The translations under genes and the position numbers were made by a program. This document shows, in pieces, positions 57,441 through 64,000 of a stretch of 64,000 bases of DNA (the stretch's first letter is position 1; every line of letters begins with the position of its first letter). Source of the stretch: Phaeobacter sp. A36a-5a (GTDB lineage Bacteria > Pseudomonadota > Alphaproteobacteria > Rhodobacterales > Rhodobacteraceae); NCBI RefSeq assembly GCF_037911135.1, contig NZ_JBBLYU010000001.1:1240001-1304000 (forward strand). The letters are read 5' to 3'. The notes below the pieces were generated by a model, which worked only from the letters and a program-made list of their open reading frames with translations, had not been told where the DNA came from and ran no database searches.

Positions 57441-57926
57441 ATGGCTGATCAGATCAACACTCTCGAAGAGCTCGGCGCCGTTGCAGGCGTAGAAACCGTA
57501 GCCGAAGAAACCATCGTGCGCGAACCCGTTCGCGACGAGCTGGGCCGTGCCTATGCCACCGGTAAGCGGAAAGACGCGGTTGCCCGCGTCTGGATCAAGC
57601 CGGGTTCCGGCAAGGTCTCCGTCAACGGTAAAGAGCTGAACGCATATTTTGCACGCCCCGTGCTGCAGATGATCCTGCGCCAGCCGTTCCAGGTTGCCGG
57701 TGTCGAAGGCGAATTCGACGTCTACGCAACCGTCAAGGGCGGTGGCCTCTCCGGTCAGGCCGGCGCGGTCAAGCACGGCATCTCCAAAGCACTGCAGCTG
57801 TACAATCCGTCGCTGCGTGGCGCGTTGAAAGCCGCAGGCTTCCTGACCCGCGACAGCCGTGTTGTCGAGCGTAAGAAATTCGGCCGCCGCAAAGCGCGTC
57901 GTTCGTTCCAGTTCTCCAAGCGTTAA
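57441..57926 (+). CDS. rpsI: 30S ribosomal protein S9
   Basis: Small-subunit r-protein of 161 residues. An acidic N-terminal extension of about 35 residues precedes the core ([18 protein letters not shown]). The C-terminal tail ends [13 protein letters not shown], the basic tail that reaches the P-site tRNA. It is the second gene of the rplM-rpsI operon, closed by a strong terminator. Confidence 0.98.
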   Translation: MADQINTLEELGAVAGVETVAEETIVREPVRDELGRAYATGKRKDAVARVWIKPGSGKVSVNGKELNAYFARPVLQMILRQPFQVAGVEGEFDVYATVKGGGLSGQAGAVKHGISKALQLYNPSLRGALKAAGFLTRDSRVVERKKFGRRKARRSFQFSKR

Positions 57927-57948
57927 TCGCTGGATCACATGGATTTGG

Positions 57949-57978
57949 AAAAGGCCGCAGAGCAATCTGCGGCCTTTT
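57949..57978 (+). terminator. Rho-independent terminator of rplM-rpsI
   Basis: AAAAGGCCGCAGA (57949-57961), loop GCAA, TCTGCGGCCTTTT (57966-57978): a perfect 13 bp stem with T residues following, symmetric enough to work in both directions. Confidence 0.95.
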
Positions 57979-58027
57979 CTTTGTGTGGATTGTCCGAATG
58001 CTGCCTGAGCCTGCGCGGCGGTCAGTC

Positions 58028-58645
58028 TTAGCTGTCCGGTTCGATCAGGCCCAGCCCGCGCAGGTAGATGCCGATGCCGCTCTCCAGCAGATCCTCGGGC
58101 GGGAAGGGGGAGGCCGCACCGGGAGAGTTCCGGGCATAGAGCTCCACCACGCCATGGCTCATCGCCAGAACATGCGCCGAGAACATCGAGGCGGGCGGGC
58201 GTTTTTCGGCCGGGATATGTTTGCTCAGATCTGCGGCGGCGCGTTCCAGAATGGCGCGGGCGCGGTTGGCGGCCTCGGCCAGCTCAGGCGTACGGTTGAC
58301 GGAGATCCCGCTTTCGAACATCGCGATGTAATGGCCTGGATGTTTGCGCGCAAAGGCGAGATAGGCCCGGCCCGTCGCTTCAAACGCTGCCAGGGCCGAA
58401 GGTTGATATTTGTCATAGGCGTGCTGCATCAGATCGGCAAACATCACATAGCCCTGACGGCCTGCCTCGGCGATCAGATCCTCGCGCCCGTTGAAGTGAC
58501 GATAGACCGCGGCCGGGGTGACGCCGGCCTGTTTGGCCGCCTCCGACAGGGTAAAGCCGGTGGGGCCCTTGGCCTCGATCAGCTTCAATGCGGCTTCGAC
58601 CAGCGCCTGGCGCAGGTTGCCGTGGTGATACCCCCGCTTAGGCAT
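58028..58645 (-). CDS. TetR/AcrR-family regulator
   Basis: Protein of 205 residues. The N-terminal HTH (about 15-60) reads [30 protein letters not shown] and [20 protein letters not shown]; the C-terminal ligand domain is helical and of TetR_C type. The ATG at 58645 overlaps the end of ppk2 by 8 bp, so it is probably co-transcribed with ppk2. The ligand and targets are unknown; its position suggests it may tie polyphosphate metabolism to some signal, but TetR genes often regulate themselves and a neighbour. Confidence 0.88.
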   Translation of the reverse strand: MPKRGYHHGNLRQALVEAALKLIEAKGPTGFTLSEAAKQAGVTPAAVYRHFNGREDLIAEAGRQGYVMFADLMQHAYDKYQPSALAAFEATGRAYLAFARKHPGHYIAMFESGISVNRTPELAEAANRARAILERAAADLSKHIPAEKRPPASMFSAHVLAMSHGVVELYARNSPGAASPFPPEDLLESGIGIYLRGLGLIEPDS

Positions 58646-59507
58646 CCCAGAGATCCGGTCCGCCACTGATGGAATCATCCAGATCGCCAAGCGCTTTGGC
58701 GTCCTTGTTGGTGTAATCGACGGCGTGCAGCACCCGGCGAATGGCGGCCAGCCGGGCCCGGCGCTTGTCGTCGGAGCGCACGATGGTCCAGGGGGCGTGC
58801 TCGGTGTGACTACGTGTCAGCGTATCCGTAATGGCGGTGGAGTATTCCTGCCAGAGGCTCAGCCCTTTGACGTCGATCGGGCTGAGTTTCCACTGCTTCA
58901 GCGGATCGGTCTCGCGCGAGAGGAACCGCCGCAGCTGTTCGGCGCGTCCGACGTTGAGCCAGATCTTGAACAGCTGAATCCCGTCCTCGACCAGCGCCTC
59001 CTCAAAGCCGTTGACCTGATCAAAGAACCGTTCGCGCTGACCGTCGGTGCAAAAGCCGAAGACCGGCTCGACCACGCCGCGATTGTACCAGCTGCGATCA
59101 AAGAAGACGATCTCACCTGCGGCGGGCAGATGGGTGATATAGCGCTGGAAATACCACTGGGTCTGTTCCCGCTCGCTGGGTTTTGACAGCGCCACGATCC
59201 GCGCTCCGCGCGGGTTCAGGTTTTCGCGAAACCGTTTGATGGTGCCGCCCTTGCCAGCGGCGTCGCGCCCTTCAAAGAGAATGGCGACACGTGCCCCGGT
59301 CTCACGCACCCAGGACTGCATCTTGACCAGTTCGATCTGAAGCCGCGCCATCTCTTTCTCATAGCGCTTGCGGCTCATCCGCGTGTCATAGGGAAAGCCC
59401 GGATCCAGCAGGTCATCCTTCTGCGAAGCTTTGATCGCGGCGCGGATTTCCTCTGGGGCCTTGGTCTCGTAGAACGCGCTGATTGCGCCGTCAAAGGGCA
59501 GGGGCAT
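58638..59507 (-). CDS. ppk2: Polyphosphate kinase 2
   Basis: Uses polyphosphate to phosphorylate nucleoside diphosphates, or the reverse. 289 residues, the single-domain class I size. Walker [10 protein letters not shown] is at 80-88, Walker B in [10 protein letters not shown], and the lid region [16 protein letters not shown] is typical. PPK2 enzymes are well represented in roseobacters. A GAAGGAA ribosome site precedes the ATG. The TetR gene overlaps its stop. Confidence 0.94.
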   Translation of the reverse strand: MPLPFDGAISAFYETKAPEEIRAAIKASQKDDLLDPGFPYDTRMSRKRYEKEMARLQIELVKMQSWVRETGARVAILFEGRDAAGKGGTIKRFRENLNPRGARIVALSKPSEREQTQWYFQRYITHLPAAGEIVFFDRSWYNRGVVEPVFGFCTDGQRERFFDQVNGFEEALVEDGIQLFKIWLNVGRAEQLRRFLSRETDPLKQWKLSPIDVKGLSLWQEYSTAITDTLTRSHTEHAPWTIVRSDDKRRARLAAIRRVLHAVDYTNKDAKALGDLDDSISGGPDLWDA

Positions 59508-59567
59508 AGAAAATTCCTTCTGTCTTCTGTCCCTTATATGGGGCTTTGCGGCGAAATGTGAATCGTT

Positions 59568-60611
59568 TTAACGCAAATTCCGTGCCGTAGCTGCCCGCGC
59601 CGCCGCCCGGTCTACTGCCGCCACAACTGCATCGGTGGCCACCTGATGTGGCATATGGCCGACGCCATCCAGCACCGTGAGGTTCAGCGAGGGGACATCG
59701 CGCTCCAGCTGGCGCGCGTGCAGATCCAGCCCCACCGTGGTGTCGGCGCTGCCATGAACCGCCTCAATGGGCAGGCTGAGATCGCCGTAGCGGGGGGCCA
59801 TCGCTCTGATTTCGGCCAGAAGGTCAGCGCGCTGCCGCGCATTGGCCCGCAGCGCGGAGCGGCGCAGGGTCAGCCCCGGGCCGAAATGTTCGAAATACCC
59901 CGCTGGCACGGCCTGCGGCGCAAAGACCTCGGTCAGGGTGTCGCGAATGGTGCTTTCGGGCACATAGGCGGTCAGCAGCGGCACCGCCAGCCGTTGGCCC
60001 AGCGGCGAGGAAGTGACCTTGTAAAAGGTGCTGAGCGGCGTCCGCCAAGGATGGGAGACCGCGCCGACCGTGACCAGCGCCGAGAGGCTGTCGGGCGCAT
60101 CCAGCGCCCAGGCGAGGGCGACACCGCCGCCATAGCTCTGGCCCAGCACGATGGGATGCTCCGCACCCAGAGCGGCAACCGCTTGGCGAATGATGGCGGC
60201 CTGCTTGCTGAGGGACGCCTGCGCGCCACCGGTGGAATCGCTATAGCCCAGCCCGGGGCGATCCACGATGATCACCCGGAAGCGGCTGCTGAGGGCCGGG
60301 GCCAGCCGGAAGGTCATATCGCGGATGTGCCCGCTGGCGCCGTGGATCAACACCAGATCCGGCGCTGCCGCATCCGCAGGCAGCCCGTCGGGCCGGGGTG
60401 TCGGCTGCCCCAGATCAAGCAGGTGCAGCTGCTGGCCATCAACCGTGACAAAGCTGCCGAGCGGCGGATAGTCGGCGATGGCGTCCGCCTCGCGAGCCTT
60501 GGCCCGCCACAGCGTTCCGCCAGCCGCAAGCGCCAGAATCAGACCGGCTGTCAGCACGCGCTTAACGCCCAATCTGCGCCATATCAAACGGGGTGGACTG
60601 GTAGATGTCAT
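59568..60611 (-). CDS. Alpha/beta hydrolase with N-terminal anchor
   Basis: Protein of about 347 residues. A membrane-anchor-like segment (about 20-38, [17 protein letters not shown]) precedes the hydrolase fold. The oxyanion block [12 protein letters not shown], nucleophile elbow GQSYGGG, Asp in GSADTTV and His in GVGHMPHQ form the catalytic set. Substrate unknown. Starts at 60626, 60611 or a GTG at 60557 are possible; the first two overlap the metA 3' end by about 50-65 bp, the last not at all. I keep 60611 so that the basic residues before the anchor remain. Confidence 0.82.
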   Translation of the reverse strand: MTSTSPPRLIWRRLGVKRVLTAGLILALAAGGTLWRAKAREADAIADYPPLGSFVTVDGQQLHLLDLGQPTPRPDGLPADAAAPDLVLIHGASGHIRDMTFRLAPALSSRFRVIIVDRPGLGYSDSTGGAQASLSKQAAIIRQAVAALGAEHPIVLGQSYGGGVALAWALDAPDSLSALVTVGAVSHPWRTPLSTFYKVTSSPLGQRLAVPLLTAYVPESTIRDTLTEVFAPQAVPAGYFEHFGPGLTLRRSALRANARQRADLLAEIRAMAPRYGDLSLPIEAVHGSADTTVGLDLHARQLERDVPSLNLTVLDGVGHMPHQVATDAVVAAVDRAAARAATARNLR

Positions 60612-61479
60612 TGATCCAGTTGCCATAAAGAAGATGCGCGTGGCTGCGCCAGCGGTTCTGCGGTTTGCGGCTGGGATCGTCGTCCGGGTAGTAGTTCATC
60701 GGAATATTGATCGGCGTGCCGCTGGCGATATCGCGATCATATTCCTGCTTCAGCGTATCGCTGTCGTATTCGAAATGGTTGAAGATATAGAGCGCACGGT
60801 GGCTGGGATCCTCGATGAGGCAGGGGCCGGCATCGGGGCTGCCCAGCAGGCTGCGCAGGCCGGGTCGGGCATCAATTTCGGATTGGCGGATTTCGGTCCA
60901 GCGCGACACGGGAATGACACAGTCATCGGAAAACCCCCGCAGATAAGGGGATGCGGGATCAAGGTTCTGATGCCGGAAACAGCCAAAGACCTTGTGATCC
61001 AAGAGGTGTTTCTTCACTCCATGGAAATAGTTGATCATCGCCATGCCGCCCCAGCAGACACCAAAGGTGGAATGCACATTGGTCTGGGTCCAGTCAAAGA
61101 CCTCACACAGCTCATCCCAATAGGTGACATCCTCGAACTCGAGATGTTCGATCGGCGCGCCGGTGATGATCAGACCGTCAAAACGCTCGTCCTTGATCTC
61201 CTGGAACGGCCGGTAGAACTCCGCCATATGCTCTGCGGCGGTGTTGCGGGTCTGATGTTCGGTCATGCGGATCAGGGACAGCTCGATCTGCAAAGGTGTG
61301 GCGCCGATAAGCCGGGCAAACTGGTTCTCGGTCTGGATCTTCTTCGGCATCAGGTTGAGCAGGCCGATGCGCAGCGGACGGATATCCTGACGGGCCGCCT
61401 GATCCGGCGACATGACCATCACGCCTTCGTTCGTGAGAACGTCATAGGCGGGCAGGTCAGAAGGGATCTTGATCGGCAT
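60562..61479 (-). CDS. metA: Homoserine O-acetyltransferase (MetA family)
   Basis: Acylates homoserine as the first committed step of methionine biosynthesis. 305 residues. Catalytic Cys142 (FGVCWGGMA), His235 and Glu237 (FNHFEYD) are all in place. Residue 111 is Glu ([12 protein letters not shown]); in MetA proteins Gly at 111 favours succinyl-CoA and Glu favours acetyl-CoA, so acetyl transfer (EC 2.3.1.31) is predicted despite the usual succinyltransferase label. An AAAGGA ribosome site precedes the ATG, with a hairpin in the leader. Confidence 0.94.
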   Translation of the reverse strand: MPIKIPSDLPAYDVLTNEGVMVMSPDQAARQDIRPLRIGLLNLMPKKIQTENQFARLIGATPLQIELSLIRMTEHQTRNTAAEHMAEFYRPFQEIKDERFDGLIITGAPIEHLEFEDVTYWDELCEVFDWTQTNVHSTFGVCWGGMAMINYFHGVKKHLLDHKVFGCFRHQNLDPASPYLRGFSDDCVIPVSRWTEIRQSEIDARPGLRSLLGSPDAGPCLIEDPSHRALYIFNHFEYDSDTLKQEYDRDIASGTPINIPMNYYPDDDPSRKPQNRWRSHAHLLYGNWINDIYQSTPFDMAQIGR

Positions 61480-61499
61480 GTCGTGTCCTTTGGTCTATG

Positions 61500-61520
61500 C
61501 TCCGCCCGTTCTGGACGGAG
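61500..61520 (-). promoter_or_regulatory. Hairpin in the metA leader
   Basis: CTCCGCCC (61500-61507), loop GTTCT, GGACGGAG (61513-61520): 8 bp with one G-T pair, 20 bp upstream of the metA ATG. It lacks the conserved bases of SAM-II or SAM/SAH riboswitches that I know, and no T-run follows, so its role is open. Confidence 0.4.
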
Positions 61521-61544
61521 TCTTGGCGCTGTGATGTAGAAGGC

Positions 61545-62408
61545 CTAGCCGCGCGCCTCAAGAGCGCCCGCAATCACATCTGTGAAATCGGCCTCGTTGC
61601 GGATGCCCGAAATCTGATCCGCCGTGACCGTCACGCCCCAGTTCTTAGCCATGGCGGCATAGCGGGGCTGGCGATGGGCCAGCGCCTGGGCATAGGTCCA
61701 GCGGATGAAGCTGTCAGGGTCCACCTCGTTTTCAGATAGGTGGTTTTCCTTTAGATACTCTTGCCAGACGCGGGCGAGGAAAGCCGGTTCATAGGCCATG
61801 GGCTTGGGGGCGCGATCAAACCGGCGGATCAGCTCCTGGGTATGGGCGTCGTCCCCCTTGATCCAGACCATCAGCGTGTGTTTAGCAAGCTCGCTCAGCA
61901 GCGGATCGCTTGGATCATTGGCATCGACCCATTCGCAGATGCTGCCGCCGGTGTCGCAGATGAAATTCGGATAGTCATAGAGCCGCTCGGCCCGGTCGAT
62001 GAAATAACCGGTATCGCGCAGCGCGTTCAGTTCCGCGGTGCGAAACTGGTCCTGGCGGCGGGTATATTCCGCCATTGCCAGCCCGCCCTTGGCCGGATTG
62101 CCGGGCTTGCCCAGATAGGAGGCAACGGGTGTCAGGTTTTCAAAGCTGATATTGGAGCCGATATAGATCGAATCCGACAGCAGCAGATCGCGTAGAAACG
62201 GCACTTTCATCGCCTCTGCCTTGGCGTTGTCGGCGATATATTCGCCCATGTATCGGGTGCCGATCCGATAATCGATCGAGTAGTGGAACCAGCTGCCCGC
62301 GCCGCGCAGAATATTGCTGATATAGGTTTTGCCCAGTCCGGACATGCCAAAGAACAAAACCCGCTTATGCGCCGCATTGCGCCAATCTTCGGCAGACGAA
62401 TAGAGCAT
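61545..62408 (-). CDS. Unassigned P-loop protein, shikimate-kinase-like
   Basis: Protein of 287 residues with Walker A GMSGLGKT at 21-28. Not a named family to me. Its motif order resembles shikimate and gluconate kinases: SIDYRIG (Asp46, acceptor-binding position), a TGG turn at 153-155, VWIKGDD after the core strand (181-187), an Arg pair in a lid-like segment (RRFDRAPKP, 195-203), and HRQPRYAAMAKNWGVTV (245-261), where kinases have RxPLYxxxAD. An insert at about 60-140 makes it much longer than AroK. It is predicted cytoplasmic, with an AGAAGGGA ribosome site. It lies 65 bp upstream of metA, same strand. Confidence 0.6.
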   Translation of the reverse strand: MLYSSAEDWRNAAHKRVLFFGMSGLGKTYISNILRGAGSWFHYSIDYRIGTRYMGEYIADNAKAEAMKVPFLRDLLLSDSIYIGSNISFENLTPVASYLGKPGNPAKGGLAMAEYTRRQDQFRTAELNALRDTGYFIDRAERLYDYPNFICDTGGSICEWVDANDPSDPLLSELAKHTLMVWIKGDDAHTQELIRRFDRAPKPMAYEPAFLARVWQEYLKENHLSENEVDPDSFIRWTYAQALAHRQPRYAAMAKNWGVTVTADQISGIRNEADFTDVIAGALEARG

Positions 62409-62515
62409 GTGAAATCCGGTCCCTTCTGGTTCCTTGCCTTGCTAATCGCCCCGGGCCTGCGGGTCAATCGGCAGCGCTGGAGGACCTGGGCGCGGCGGCT
62501 GGCGATGGACCACGC

Positions 62516-62543
62516 AAAACCCCCGCACCATAGGATGCGGGGG
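62516..62543 (-). terminator. Rho-independent terminator of the FadL-type gene
   Basis: CCCCCGCA (62520-62527), 8 nt loop, TGCGGGGG (62536-62543); on the minus strand the stem is followed by TTTT. It lies 66 bp past the stop at 62609. Confidence 0.85.
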
Positions 62544-62608
62544 AGAACTGGTCCTGTACCTGTCTTTGTTCCAGCGCTGCCTGTGGCGCACGCAGGTCTA
62601 CGCCAGGA

Positions 62609-63766
62609 TCAGAAGTAGTAGCCGAACTTCACGCCAACGCTGACCGCCTTGTTGCCGCTGAAGGAGGCGCGGGCGACATCCGGCGTTCCGGTCTCAGCAA
62701 AGGCATCGCCAAGGTCGGTATAGCGCACGCCGCCCGAGATCTTGAACTGATCCTTGGTGTATTGCAGCCCGACTGAGATGCTCTTGTAGCCATTGGTCGG
62801 GGCCAGCGGCGACACCAGATTGTCGCTGTCTTCGGCTTCATAGCCGAGGCTGATCGAGCCGACTAGATTTTCGTTGAACCGGCGCGCGACACCCAGCGTG
62901 TAGGACACCGAGTCAGACAGGTCGATCAGATCGACATTGGCAGTGCTGGGGCGTAGTTTGACGACACTATGCTCGGCCCAGCGAATACCGGCCAGCAGGA
63001 GCGTGTCCTTAGCAATACCGGTCTGGAAATCAACGTTAAGCGACTGAGGAGTCTTGGTTGTCGTCGATCCGTTGAAGGTCGTGCCCGGGACATCCGGCAG
63101 ACTTTCGGTGGTGGCGAAGGTATGCTCGATCTCAGATTGATAAGTCACAGCCAGGCGCAGGGCGATGTCGGGACGCTCATAGGCACCACCAACCAGCCAG
63201 CCAACCGCGCCATCACGCGCTACTCTGACGTTATAACCGTCGAGATCATTGCCGGGTGTCAAGGGGCTGTTGTAGGCAAGCCCTTTCAGGGTGATGTCGC
63301 CCTTGATCTGCTGGTAACGAATACCACCGTGCACGCTGAAATTCTCGTTGAACTTGTAGCGAACGATCCCGGTGATTGCTTCTGAATCGGCAATCGCTGT
63401 GGTTCCGCCAAGCAGGAAAGAGCCGGGTGTGATCGGGTTGGCATCTGCGCTCGGATACCTGACGTCCGACCCCCACGGCTGGTCAAAAATCATCGAGAAC
63501 GATACGCGGTCGTTCAGGTCGTATTTGATGCCACCGGAAATCTGGTTGAAGCTCAGTGCGACATTGCCGCTCGGGGTTCCGGCAGGGTTGAGCGTCCGCA
63601 CGTCCGTGCCGGTTACATCCGGGTTGGTGTGCGAGAACGAGAGCTCTGCGTAGTTCCCTTTTTCAAAGATGATCCCAACGGGCTGGCCGGTGCGGTCAAG
63701 ACCGCCTGCCATAGCTGCGCCGGAAGCCAGCGCCAGCGCTGCTGACGTTGCAAGATAGCGTTTCAT
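62609..63766 (-). CDS. FadL/TodX-family outer membrane channel
   Basis: Protein of 385 residues with a signal peptide (about 1-20, cleavage near AMAG), alternating beta-strand pattern throughout, and a C-terminal VSVGVKFGYYF ending in Phe, as for outer-membrane barrels. Block SGGVRYTDLGDAFAE and GLDRTGQPVGIIFEKGNYAELSF match roseobacter proteins of the FadL group, which let hydrophobic compounds such as fatty acids cross the outer membrane. The N-terminal hatch is shorter than in E. coli FadL. A GGGAGGAA ribosome site precedes the ATG; a promoter-like TTGACC-17-TAGCTT lies on the minus strand near 63840-63812. Confidence 0.83.
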   Translation of the reverse strand: MKRYLATSAALALASGAAMAGGLDRTGQPVGIIFEKGNYAELSFSHTNPDVTGTDVRTLNPAGTPSGNVALSFNQISGGIKYDLNDRVSFSMIFDQPWGSDVRYPSADANPITPGSFLLGGTTAIADSEAITGIVRYKFNENFSVHGGIRYQQIKGDITLKGLAYNSPLTPGNDLDGYNVRVARDGAVGWLVGGAYERPDIALRLAVTYQSEIEHTFATTESLPDVPGTTFNGSTTTKTPQSLNVDFQTGIAKDTLLLAGIRWAEHSVVKLRPSTANVDLIDLSDSVSYTLGVARRFNENLVGSISLGYEAEDSDNLVSPLAPTNGYKSISVGLQYTKDQFKISGGVRYTDLGDAFAETGTPDVARASFSGNKAVSVGVKFGYYF

Positions 63767-63811
63767 TGTTCCTCCCTGTCCAGACTTGGGCGCCTGGTTT
63801 TACATTGAGGA

Positions 63812-63847
63812 AAGCTAGCAAGGGGGTTTTTTTCGGTCAATGTTGAC
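63812..63847 (-). promoter_or_regulatory. Promoter-like element and palindrome upstream of the FadL-type gene
   Basis: GTCAA-TG-TTGAC (63836-63847) is a perfect 12 bp palindrome. On the minus strand TTGACC (63840-63835), 17 bp, TAGCTT forms a plausible promoter partly inside the palindrome, so binding of a regulator there could repress it. Confidence 0.4.
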
Positions 63848-63872
63848 GCAAAGGCAATCAACGGCAAGAAAA

Positions 63873-64000
63873 TCAGGCAGAATGACCGTGTCGGCGGGGC
63901 GCGCGGAAACGTCCGGCGGCATCCAGAATATTGATGTAGTTTGCGCAGAAAATCACCGCAGCCCCGATCAGTACCCAGAGGTTAAGCGCTTCACCGTAAA
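63873..64000 (-). CDS. DMT-superfamily (EamA) transporter, C-terminal end only
   Basis: The minus-strand frame entering at the right edge reads YGEALNLWVLIGAAVIFCAN then YINILDAAGRFRAPRRHGHSA and a TGA at 63873-63875. A Gly/Glu-rich turn, one membrane helix and N-Y-I-N are typical of the last helix of EamA drug/metabolite transporters of roseobacters. Only about 42 residues are inside the window, so the substrate cannot be judged. Confidence 0.7.
   Translation of the reverse strand, partial: YGEALNLWVLIGAAVIFCANYINILDAAGRFRAPRRHGHSA

Noticed and set aside
61480-61545. SAM-II riboswitch before metA
   Set aside because: The leader is short and contains one simple hairpin; the pseudoknot sequence pattern of SAM-II is not seen.

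Overview
The window looks like chromosomal DNA of a Roseobacter-group member of the Rhodobacteraceae (Alphaproteobacteria; Phaeobacter, Leisingera or Ruegeria are plausible). This is inferred from the GC-rich sequence, the sciP-ctrA pair, the bamA-skp-fabZ-lpxA-lpxI-lpxB order, PPK2, MetA of the acetyl-transfer type, a Hint-domain protein and the overall gene content. There is no tRNA, rRNA, CRISPR array, insertion sequence or prophage. Nearly everything reads as stable core genome, with 59 protein genes (58 complete or nearly complete plus a 3' fragment at the right edge) and few gaps.

Layout. 1-7 kb: 3' part of xylB, a Hint-domain protein, a MobA/MocA-like nucleotidyltransferase, a dimethylglycine dehydrogenase-type flavoprotein and a CorC-type transporter. 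7-12 kb: xerD in a minus-strand cluster with two uncharacterised envelope genes, divergent from aroK-aroB. 12-17 kb: a NIT-domain chemoreceptor, ssb, a lytic transglycosylase and a small membrane protein behind a perfect CtrA-type site. 16.7-24.4 kb: a peptide-type ABC operon (binding protein, two permeases, fused double ATPase) with an AraC regulator upstream. 24.7-38.3 kb: miaA, then a long plus-strand envelope run: pyrH, frr, uppS, cdsA, dxr, rseP, bamA, skp, fabZ, lpxA, lpxI, lpxB. It joins isoprenoid and undecaprenyl supply, phospholipid precursor, outer-membrane protein assembly and lipid A synthesis.

38.5-50 kb: mnmA, sciP-ctrA (cell-cycle control), ligA-recG (DNA repair), a 40-residue hydrophobic protein behind an SOS-box-like array, an IscU-like scaffold, hisI, gluQ with a methyltransferase, and trmFO. 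50-64 kb: an enoyl-CoA hydratase, a thioesterase, psd, speD-speE (spermidine), a DUF1127 gene divergent from a MocR regulator with TGTA/TACA palindromes, a lipoprotein, rplM-rpsI, a TetR regulator with ppk2, an alpha/beta hydrolase with metA, an unassigned P-loop protein resembling shikimate kinases, a FadL-type porin, and the C-terminus of a DMT transporter.

No obviously new multi-gene system stands out. The most interesting signals are small or regulatory: (1) four GTTC half-sites at 10-11 bp spacing, one pair a perfect GTTC-N7-GTTC, before a 40-aa hydrophobic peptide gene; (2) a perfect TTAA-N7-TTAAC site before an unknown three-helix membrane protein; (3) TGTA/TACA palindromes around and inside the MocR gene; (4) a dispersed GGGATATTT..GGCCAGAAG element; (5) the orphan kinase-like protein beside metA; and (6) a conserved-looking unknown operon feeding into xerD.
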